Origin: Fasciolopsis buskii | Lineage: Eukaryota; Platyhelminthes; Trematoda; Plagiorchiida; Fasciolidae | Reading direction: 5' to 3' | NCBI GenBank assembly: GCA_008360955.1 | Contig: LUCM01005922.1 | Span: 1-64,000, forward strand | Length of the DNA stretch: 64,000 nt | In this document: positions 49,901 to 61,900 of the stretch, piece after piece | Position numbering within the stretch: the first letter of the stretch is position 1 | Layout of the letters: every line of letters begins with the position of its first letter | Notes under the pieces: generated by a model | The model's database searches: none | Told to the model about the DNA's origin: nothing | What the model saw: only the letters and a program-made list of their open reading frames with translations | Position numbers and translations under genes: made by a program

Positions 49901-52900
49901 GTGTATTGCTTTTTATTGTGATGGATATAACGTTAGCAACACAACGTTGATGACAGGTATAATTCGTCAGTGTTTCGACCATCATGAGTAGTCATTATCA
50001 AGGTAAGTTTTACAAGCAAATAACTGAGGGAACATTCACATGTCAACGGGTGTTATGTTTTCATGAAATGATTCACCATGTGATATCATCGCTCAGCTCA
50101 CCATAAAGAAACCATGGAAGCACTGTACAGCTGTTTCATCCTTGTTAGGAATCATGAGCAGTGCATATGCNNNNNNNNNNNNNNNNNNNNNNNNNNNNNN
50201 NNNNNNNNNNNNNNNNNNNNNNNNNNNNNNNNNNNNNNNNNNNNNNNNNNNNNNNNNNNNNNNNNNNNNNNNNNNNNNNNNNNNNNNNNNNNNNNNNNNN
50301 NNNNNNNNNNNNNNNNNNNNNNNNNNNNNNNNNNNNNNNNNNNNNNNNNNNNNNNNNNNNNNNNNNTTTGTGAATGTGTTTGTGCTTGTGTGTATTTTTC
50401 ACTGTGTGACGGATGAGGTTACTTGCCCTTCACGTCATGCGCCGCCGCGATGGTGAGGTCAACTAGTACGGCGACATTTGGAATGTTTGTTTCTAATTAT
50501 GTTAGAGCTGTCCATATTTCCGAGTGACACATGGATTGGGAGCTCATTGCCAGATCTTCAGTCTTATTACGTTCAGTACGGATTCGGAATCCAAGCCGGA
50601 GTGTTTCTATAATCTGTATTGTGTTCCTCTGCTACAGCATGCAGAGCGATGGCTGAATTCCGCTCAATTTTTGATAAGGCTGCTTTGTCCGAAGATCTGC
50701 ACTTATCTTTTCTTGTGTTCTGTTATTCCCGTCCTCAGTTGTCTGCTGGTTTGTTCAGTGTATTCTGCTAAGCATTCCTTACAAATGATTTTGTAGATGC
50801 AGTTGTTCTTGGTCTTGCACACTGATCTGATATTTAGCCTTTGATAAATAATTGTCTTTTTATCGTATTGTCCATCGGCAAGGAAGCGTGAATGTAAAAG
50901 TAACTGAGTACCTTTCTAATTGCATCCAAAGTGCCTGATCTGTAGGGAATTCCAACTGCGGCCGCCTTCTTTTTTTTTCGTCTTGGTTGCTGGTGTACAA
51001 GTTTTCAGTTGCTTTATTAACACTCGTGACGGATAATGATTGTCTTGCGGAATGTCCTTTCGACGTGTTAGTTCTTCTGTACCTTCGGCATCATCACTGC
51101 ATAGCTTTTTAACTCTGCTGGCTAGGGAGAAAATAAGTGCCCGGTTCCCGCATTGTGAATGAGCTTAACTGAACTCCAAATACTTATCCGAATGTGTGAA
51201 ATTTCTGTGAATGGCAATATTGAATTTTCGGGAGTCATTGACTTTCAGACGACCATCTAGGAAGCTGACGACTTTACTGGTGTCTTCTGACCCCACTGTG
51301 AACTTAATGAATCTGCATTGTTTATTGGGAGTTTGAGGAAAGCTATCTTTTTGTGCTGACTTGATGATTGCAATTGTATCGTCGACATAACATAGGTACA
51401 AACGTGGGGGGGGGGGCAAGGGGATTAATAAAAGTCATTAGAGCTTTTGATTCAACCGAGTGCAGGAAAACGTTTGCTACATTGGCAAATACGGGTGATC
51501 ACATGTCCGTACAACTTATGTTTGAAAGTGAATTACGTCGACGTGAGGCAAAGCTCTCCACCTCTGATAATTTCTGATGAGGCTAGTATAGTCCGTTCTT
51601 CTAAGGAAGTGTCCGATATTAACAATGAATATAAATAGTTTAGACTATCTTTAATGGGTGCACTCATGTATAAAGAGACTACATCAAATCTCACAGCAAC
51701 TTCATCGCATAACAAAAAGATCAAGTAACCTCTCCCCGTCACAGTTAAAAGTACACATAAGCACAAACACATTCACAAGAGTAGATAACATAACACCCGT
51801 TGACATGTGAATGTTCCCTCAGTAAAACTTACCTTGATAATGACTATTCACGATGGTCGAAACTTTGGCAAATTACACGTGTCAACAACGCTGTGTTACT
51901 AACGTTATATCAACAACAACACAAATCCTATTAGACATTAGGAAGTGATCGGTTGATTGGAGCAGAGAATCAAGAGGTTTAATTTGTCGTGACAATTTCT
52001 TGGGCATCAGTGGACAATTAAATATGGTAGCCATCGGTAGCCAGAGCTTAGCTGTGAAACCTCTAGGTCTGCTGACCAGAAGGCTACGTTTTTAGCTTCA
52101 TTCACAAAATGTCACTCCCAACTAAGGCACAAGAAAACAAATTAATTACCACTGAAGTTAAATGCATCAAGATTTAACAACTAATATTGACCATCGGTTC
52201 TCCTGTATCTTCTCCCTTGCAATGATAGGTTTGTGCGAGCTTTTCTGTGATAATGAATTAATCTGATTCTCTTCAATTGAAGTTTTTCTTACCTGTCTCA
52301 CATTTTCCACAAAGTATGTCATTACCCAGAACAGCAAGATCATGTTCTCTTTCAAATCGTAAGAGTTTTGCCGTGGAACGGAAAACAGAAGCGTGTACGT
52401 GAAGAAGCAGAGGAAAACCAAATGGGACAGCTAGATCGGATACGGGGAATTGTGAAACAATTTGGAGGAGGGGAGGGCGGGAAAGATAAACAGAACGGAC
52501 AATCAATAATCATCGTGAACGCTACACCGAGGTGTTGATAAATGTGTCGAAAAGACAAATTTTATTTCAGTCACACATGGGTGACCAAAAGCAAAGTCTG
52601 TGCAAGGTCTCAAAAGTGTATCCAGAAATAATCCGAACTATGGTATGCACCGACCTAATTGATAATATTTACAGATGTTTGTTTTTACTACGCAACAGAA
52701 ACAAAATTATCGCGGAAAGGTCACTGCACTGACGTAATTAGAGTGTACCATGACCTGAAAATGGAGGCAGTCTAGAACCTAATAAGGACTCAGAGGATCA
52801 GTCACGGTAGCTATCCGTGGTCGATGAATTTTCGTCCCCCACCAATAATTGACCAGCTGGTACGGAATTCGAAACTTTGAGATAACAGTCACCTAATTCA

Positions 52901-55900
52901 CGTAAACATCACAATCCGTAACTCAGTCGAATGAAATGGGATAGAAATGTCATGAAAACGAGACAGTTTTTACCACTTCTGATTAAAAAAATCGTTTGGA
53001 AAATGTGAACGTCAGCGTAAAAAAAAACTGATTCAACCAGCGGCAGAACTGAGATTAAAGGAGTATATAACAACATTCACGAAGATTAAAAACTTTAGCT
53101 GCTCCATCATAAAAACACTCCTTGAGCCAACAGACCGATTTTCATTGCACTCCATTCTTAATATTTCTAAATCACTTATGTTTCCACCCTTAACTTTGGG
53201 ATCAAGCTATCCTCTTGATCACGTGTTCCTGTTATCCACCGTCTTGATAATGTTGCCTAAAAGAAATTATTACTTGCTTCGCTGGTATTCTGAAGGACAA
53301 ATATCGGAGTAATGCAATCGTTGTTAACTTAAAAGCAGACGTGCTTTTTTATTTCCTTTACTGTGGTAAGCTTGAATTAAACCCAATTGTCATCTCAAGC
53401 CAGTTAAGCTAATGGGGATCGACGCAGGTGGGAATGCTTGTGCTACAGTTTTATGAAAGTTGTTTACCACAACACATGCTCAGCATCAAACAAAATACCC
53501 TCGTTAGACAGCCGTCCATATCGCATACTTTAAAACAGGCGTACCTCAGTGCAAATGTACTTACAGTGGCGTAGGCGAAACGCACTGTAGGTGCGTTGTA
53601 ATACGCGTAAATCTTCCTCCAATAGTCCTTGCAATTTTGTGACGATTTCTCCCTGAAATTAGATAAAAAACTGTCATGGTGATCCTCTTGGGCAATCAGC
53701 TAATTTCCTTATGGTCTCAGCAAAATGAAAGTGGACCATCAGATCAAGTGTACATTTATTCTAGTGGTTTTTCGCAAACTTCTTGGAAGCGTGGCCCCAT
53801 GTGCCGCCTGAGTACATGCAGATCAGCGAGTGAATTTGGGATTGAATTTGGTTAATCTCATTTTTTCCCTGACTGGATGCATAGAGCATTGAGCGGTTCT
53901 CAGCATAATATGAGACTGGGCTCATACTTCACTGATCTCAGATTGTTGAAACTCACTAATGAAAGATAGATAGAATTACCGACCCTCTAATTTTATTAAA
54001 GTTTTGACGTTAACTAAGGTTTAGTCCGCTAATTTGTGATATTATGTTAACTTGCAAACTATGATTATTTGCCGCTCTTTCATAATATTCACTCCAGTCG
54101 GGTCGTTAACCTCCATCACTAAACATCTGGGAAGCAAAGCTTTGTTCCAGCTTGGAATAAATAGATGCATACAGACGATTAGTTTCCATGAAGACGAAAG
54201 CGCTTTGTTGTTCCAATCAATATTTCAATAATAATAGCTGTACTGGATCGGTTTCAGGATGTGTAACCGTTACTGCCTGGCGAATGTTTCCGGCACTACA
54301 TAGTAGTTAGGAATGCGCATAAGTGGCAAGAAATTTCAGCAATCGCAAGGGGTACTCGTCGAATTTCCGACGTCCGACTTTATCATTGTCGCCTCAGGAA
54401 ACCATCGATGTTATTTTCTGATGTATGCTTCATCCCTGCACACTCCTGATGACTTGAATTGGATTGTGGCGCCAGAGCCAGCTACTAAGTGTGGAAATCT
54501 AAGAGCTAGTGGCAAACAGAATACAATTTAGTTGAAAAGGGAGCCAACTTGGCGATCGCTGATCCTCCTTCCGACGGTTAAGAATGACCAGTCGACGAAA
54601 ACCTTTGCAAATTATCATTGAATGTTCATGTGCACTCACGAAGATTTAAATGGATACCGAAAGCAATGTGCTTAAGATTATGCGAATTGTAATTTGTTCT
54701 CCTAATTGCTATCTTCCAGTAGCCTGCACCATAAGGTCTATTTTAGTCTCAACTAATGATCGTTAGAACAAACTTCATCTAAGACCCATAATTCGGTTGT
54801 TAGACGCAGCATGTTAAAGCGGCAGAAGTCGTTCACCTACAGACCCACACTTACGTCTTTGCTTGCTAGTCTAAGGGAACATAATTTATTTGCTTTACTG
54901 ACCCTTAGTTAACAATCACGATGACACGGACGCTTCATCCACTTGTTGATCTAAGAGCTTTACTGGTCGTCATTTCCACTAAGAATTTCAATTAATTAAC
55001 GTTATTTTGCTCCCGTTCCTACCTGAGCATAGTTGATCCAGTCGTTCCCCGTTAAATGACCCTCCGTTATTGCATTGCTTGTTCCAGACAAGGTTTTACC
55101 CAACCATATGGCTTTAGCCATGTGTCGTGCATAGTCTCACGTCCAATGCGACCGGTCAATGTTCCCCCATGCTTCCAAAACGAACTCAATCTTATTGGTA
55201 CATTCCGCTAATCACACTCATTCCGCAAGCGATTGTCTGTTGCAGCCCATTGGTTGGGTACTTTGAAAACCTACTGACACCAAGTACATAGCGTTTGATT
55301 AGAAAGATGAAGTTGAGTCTGCCTGATCTAGTTCCATCCACGGAGTGCACAATGACGACGGTCGTATGAACTTACAAATGGAAAATTGGTTTCCCATCAA
55401 CTGTAGCCACCTAAAATATTTTCGAAATATGCAGGTAATTGAACTGATGCTCCTTAGTAACGAACACGAATCAGTAAACCAGTGGATGGAATAACTAAAA
55501 ACTGATAAATTGTTTTATGGAGTTATCAATTACTTAGTTAATTAACATTACCGGATCAATTTCCAACTCCTATAATGAAGCTGCTTGTTAATAAGATTAT
55601 TTTTTCATGTAGACCAGAAGAAACTACCTGTGACCCTGTTACATAGTGGACATCGATGCTGCCGGTGACAATAATTTTACAAAATTTTACCGAAAGCAAT
55701 ATGCATTCTGAAAAGCTTGCAAGTTTAGGAAATAACGAATGCTACCTTTAAGCTGAATCACAGACTTTCAGGGAGAAATCGAATAGTAAGTAGTTGTTAC
55801 AACCCCGTTCTCTCCAGTTAGGACGAATTCACCTTCCATTAAAACGAACAAAGTGCTTGCATAGATGCATAAAATAATAGCCTTTGTGACTATAACGATG

Positions 55901-58900
55901 TTCAAGGTCAAATATCTCTCGTCATTTCCTTCTCTCCATTTATCTAACATTCTATCTGACCAGCTATTCCTGTTGATGACATTTTTCGATACTGTGGTTT
56001 AATTTGCAACCAATTCATGCTAGCCTCGTTCAGACGGCTCAGCTTTCTTGTTGATCAAATTTTGCAAAGATTTGTGTGATCGTTCATTCGCCCTGTTACA
56101 ATCCTGCCTCGCTGAGTCATTTTGATTAGCTAACGTACACGATCGCTCTTGATATTGGGCTGTCGCGCCGACAAACTTATTTCCTCAGCCTGATGAACTG
56201 AGTTGAACCATTCTTTCCATTCTAACTACTGTATTGGCATTTTAATGAAGTTTTCTATAACCCACTATTTGTCCATAATTTCCCTTCGTTTTTGACATTA
56301 TTCTGGCTGATTGTTGGAAGTGTGGTCCAACTGTTTCATTGTTTTTACTAACCATTAGCGCTCTGGAACACAGTGGATTAAAGTTTTCGATCGTTTGGTT
56401 CGGAATTGGTTACTCGCAGATCTGAAGCCCGCATGTCATCAGAAAGAAGAAACAACATTTCCCACTTAATCAACTGGATGGTGGAATCAGCTAACAGAAT
56501 TCACCGGAAATAGTAACATTTCGATTTAGCCCTGACGCTAACTCATGCTTTGTACGCCATCAGTTCTCACGTCATCCTGCTTCTCCTAATAGAAGTAGAA
56601 TTTAACTTTTTACTTCAGTGTGCATCGATCGTTCGACTTGATCAATACCGCTGCTGCACGACTAGCTGACATTTTACCGGTGATGGGAGAATGTTTAAAA
56701 CGACATAAGTAGACCTATAGTAAGCACAGTAGTTCATTTCAGTCCATAACATGAACTTTCAAGGATGCGTACCAGGCGCCAAACATGAGTAAACAACGGA
56801 CTATTGTGGTTGCAACTCGAAAGACTTATTGATTGCCTTTTAACTATTGCGCAACTTATTAATCACTTCCGTTTGACTGACTGATTCCCGGAGTTCACTA
56901 TCAAAGCACAAAATTCAGGTCATTCGGACAAACTAACACTGGGGAGGTCCAGGGATCACTTGCAATCTTTATTGGGTTTCACCACTGTTGCATATCCATC
57001 ATCGCACTCACGGTTTCAACTCGGGCCGTCCACACATGATATCTGTGTTATCAGCTCCTCCTGAATGATCCGAATTGCCGGATAGAGTCTGTTTAGGTGT
57101 CGTTCTCAATGACAGCCACTGCTGTTGAAAAGCTTCGAACAGAAACACGGTTATTGGCCGTTAGCTTCAGTCGAATGCACCTACTGTAACCTAGGTCTTC
57201 TCAGCAGAACTGAGGAACCCGAAGCTTGTGCTCTGTGTGATGTCCAGAAGATAGCCTCAAACAAAAATATTCGGTCCCAAGCAGTAAGCGCATGTAATTG
57301 GAAGACAAACTTGAACTTATTGATCAGTAGGCCGATAGAGGCTGTTGTTAAGGGCGCATACAAACGCTATTACACGTCGCACAGGCCTAGTCAATAGGGT
57401 TTTATTTCTAGCATGATTAGTGAATGCCTATCAAACATATTTACTTAACAGCATGGGACTAGCTACTCTATTTTCTTACTTACGTTTCTGAACGGTCGTT
57501 TGCTTGTTCACTTAGATGGAAATAGCCGGGCTGTCTTCTTAGATATAATGCTACTTTGAGGAACACCATTAACGTCACCTGTTCACTCTTCTAGAGAATA
57601 ACCAGGAAACGCCGAGGCTTCTCTGTCGAAGATGAGTAATTTACTAATTATCACCTCTTCCGGCTATCCAATGATGGTATATTCCGTCAGTGACGTAATT
57701 CTCTGCCGGTCGATGGACACGACAATTATGCATTCTACACAAGACTGATTCCACTTCGGACCGCAGTTTCAGGCACAAACTCAACTTACCCGGTTAATCT
57801 TATAATCAGGATGCCTTAAACTCCAGCTTCTTTCTCACTAGAATACATTATTGGAGTATATCCATCATCGAACCCAGGGTTTGACCCCAGGCCTTCCAGG
57901 CGGAGTAGAAGCGTATCACTACATCGGCACCAGCTCCAGTTCAGACCAACCATAATCACCGAGTTTTTTGGTCAGGTGCAATCCTTCATTCGCACGGAGG
58001 AATACCACCCGCGCTTTCTTAATCAGGGTGGATTAGGAACGATATGCCACCCACCTTAGCACACGATATATGGCGGTCAGGATATAGATCGGCACGCGCA
58101 TCTGAGTCATCTGTCAAGTGGCGCCTTATCGAACCCGGTATGTCCCCATCGGACCACACAAGATTAGCAAGGCTGTAGGGCTTAAGCATTTGATCCCCAT
58201 GCTCCATGCGCAAAACCGTGATACAATCAGTGCAACTGCCAGGCATTACATCAACACAAGTACACATACACACATCCAAAGCGCAGTAATGCTGAGACCA
58301 TCATGAAACAGAAGCCCAGGTGGAACAGTATCGTGAGCGGTTTAACTTCATACCATATATGCTCGCATGCGTATATACACACATGAAAACATACGTACCA
58401 GGTTTCATATATTGAAGCACCCAGGAAACGTCGTGACATCCTTAGTTACTGGAGTCAGCCGGAAAATAGCAACAGGTGTTCGAAAACAGCCTGAATAAAG
58501 ATGACTTAATCTGTAAACTGCTTGTTGATTGCTACCCGTTTTGCACCATTGCTAACGCGTCCACGACACTCGAATTAGGACGAACAGTCGTGAGTCGTAC
58601 TCCTCGGCCACCTAGCTTGCCGGACAGTCACTCACCAGACCAATGAGGTAACCAAAATACATAGTCGTCGTAATATCTGTAGAAGACATGTACCAAACAG
58701 AGTAAATTACTATGCGTTGGACGCCTGTGGCCGTACAAATCAGCAACGGATAAATGCTGCATCATGTTGTGGGGTTCAACAAGCCGTTAAGAACTTGTTC
58801 GGTTGGCTTAATGGCCAAGAGATTTGACCGACAATCGTTCGTCCCTGGTTAGCGTTCCAATCAGTGCGCGGTGGATACGTATTGATGATCTTTTCTAACA

Positions 58901-61900
58901 ATGATAAAAATAGCTACACAGGGCCTCGACAGTTTCCCACGGGTGAATTGGGCGTGGGTAATGCACAGTGAGTAATTTTGTGCAAATAATTAATCTACTA
59001 CCATCATCGATACCGATTTTGGTTTCATAACACTTTCGCTTGAAGCGACAAACCGGCAGTAATGAGAAAATTGTCATGGTTGACAGACTCTTACTTCACA
59101 ATTTCTCGATCCTCCTGGTCTCCTCGGATCTTGGTCTGAATAAGAATCGAGCGAAATGGGGAAGGGAGGATGATTTTGATAGTTACAAAAAGAAAATTTA
59201 AAAAATCCCAAAGCCCAACTTTGCGTTCGGCAAATGCAAAGACCAAACTGACTGAAAGTGTAATTTGCAAAGTAGACTAGCCAGTTACATGTGTGGGTAA
59301 TGGAAAATCTAATTGCAGTCTACGTGACAAAAAGACCCTGCTGGTCGTTTTAAAATTATTGTAAAGAAAAATGCATATTGATTTTCTAGACTGGTTAATG
59401 TGAATTTATTGCCGCGATTAAAAGAGGTGTTCGACCCCTTCGTATTCATATAGTTGGTGGTCAAGTGGTGAGTTCCGTGGAGTTTCAATCTACACTACGC
59501 TGATCCCACCGTTTACTCCCCTCTTTTAATTAACTAGATCCTTTCGTTTCGGTGAATTTTATTCGGACAACTAATTGCACCAGGTAAAATCAAATCCTAA
59601 AACCGGCTGGCTACTGTTCTTAGTTTCTGTGACCAAACACTCGCGGGTAACTGGCTGATATGGTCCCGGATCATTTGTTCCTCATTGATGACCATCTTTG
59701 CCTTGGTTTCATGTTTTGCCCACTCCGAAGGACCGGAATTCTGGCCAGAAAGTGTGCTTTTGCTCAACCCACTGCCCAAATGCAAAGATCGTCACACTTT
59801 GCAGGTGCCTTTTTGTACCATGAAGATACAGTTTGTTCAAATTGTATTGGATCGCTAATTCAAGTAAATTATAAATTGACAGTGTTACAATTTTCCGTTC
59901 ACTATGCCAGAGAAAATAAGGTTAGGGTTAACTACAGGCAGCAACTGAACTTTAATAAATTTACCAGGACGAATAAACTTTAGAAGTAGATAAAAAATGT
60001 CTAGTAGAAACAACTGTGATTGATATCAATTTTTCTTTTACTCATTTAAACCGTACGAATAAGTAACAAAAATTGTTTCCTCATTTACTTACTCCGTGTC
60101 GTGGCATCGTGTTTACTGGGGTATCATCCTCGTCTTTGTCACTATTTCCGGATATGGTTTTTCTCTCTTTGAGATTGAACTTCAACGTGAATGGCACTAA
60201 TGGAGGCAGAACAATGCCAACAAGCATGCTGACGGCAAACTTCGATGGGAAAAGCGAAATTCGGGGTAAGACAACCATGGATGAAATCAGCAAATGCTCG
60301 TCACATAATCTTCAAATATGAATGGTTTTGTGCAAATATCTATGTGCTCATGTTTGATCGACTTACTGTGAATTTAGTTGTCTGTGAATCTATTGCACCG
60401 CACCAGACTTGTTTCAAGTATTGTTCCGAACATCGGTGAGAGATGAAACTCAAGGACCGACCGTCCGCGGCCAACATCAGACATGACATATAACCAAAAC
60501 TGGCACGTTCACGGATCAATGCTTGTGCCGCATTCTTAGGATCCTCAGTGAAGCATTCGGTCAGCAAGCCTCTGGCTTTTTCCTCATATTCACTACAAAA
60601 AATGCAGATTAACAAAACGAAACTGGCAGTTAAGCCTTTGATGAGGATAAGAGAAAAAAAAGCTATTTCTCGGGGATAACGTAGTTGTTCATTGGATCCG
60701 TGGGGGGTAGTAAATTCGTGGTCTTGATGAGCAAACGGACGCACGCAAAATTCACTATGACGCGAACAAGTGGACAAAAGTAGCTTGCTTGATTACTTAA
60801 ACGAAATGTAATGTGTGATAACGAGGCGACAAAATTTCCCCTAAAGCGATTAGTGATGCTTATTAGCCGTGGATATCCACTACCGTCATGCTCGATGGCC
60901 TGCATTTGTCTACACTCACTGCTGTTTCCTCGTGCCTGTTTCTTTTTTATCGAAAATGTTTGTCCACAATCAGCTTGTCAGAAGGAAAAAATGAAATTGC
61001 TTGTTCGGTTAGTGAGCAGTAAGAAGACTTCAAAAGAGTGGTTTTTTTGCCGTGCAATATGAAATTCTCCAGTAATACACTGAAAGCAAAATAACGTGAG
61101 TTTTTTATTACCGGAGAAATTCTTTTGATTGGAAAAATCACTTAGCATGAACTCCTATCCATCTCATCCGCTTATTCAAGTAAGGTTTTCCTAAATCTGT
61201 ACGTACTATGGTACCCGAGAGCTCTCGAAAAAGGGAGGAAATCAAACGCGAACGTATCTAAGTATGTGAAACACTGCTTTTTAGATAACAAGAATTTGGT
61301 CAATGAATTAGCAAGATTGTTGCACCGAAACATTCAGTCGAGCCTCCTTATAACGTGATAATCCCTGTTGCAAACTTACCAGTACAGATTTCTACATATT
61401 CCACTCACGTGGACTACGTGGACCACACCAATTTTTGACGAACTCTTTACAAAGATCGACCAAACACCAGATAAACAATCATAGAATTGTGAACATTTTT
61501 AGTGATTCCTAATCCTGGTTAAAAAAAGTCGCATTTAATGTAATCATAACTATCTCTGATTAAGGTGGATAGGGGTGAGGTAGTGTGGACTAGAGTGGAG
61601 TGGATAAAAAGAGGATTTGTACCGCGCAGACATAGTCCAAGTTTTAATTCGATCCAAATCTGGGGATTTGGGTAATTGACTCGATGGACAGTTTACCTGG
61701 TTAGTTTTGATTTTAACCCCTGAAAGATGACGTATAGGGAATTGATTCTCTTGGTAAAGAGAATGCAAGATGTGCGAAGTCTTTATCTTCAATTTGAAGC
61801 TATTCAAAGTGAGGCAGCATCGAGTTAATCCATTGAACAAAACGTGCATAGAACTTCGCAGGTTACCGTGATCACTTCATTTTCCGACCAACGTAGATTA

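Noticed and set aside
50114..50456. Open frames spanning the N run
   Set aside because: They exist only because unknown bases contain no stop codons.
57125..57397. Plus-strand zinc-finger-like protein
   Set aside because: Only two CXXC pairs with atypical spacing support it; there is no clear splice context or homology.
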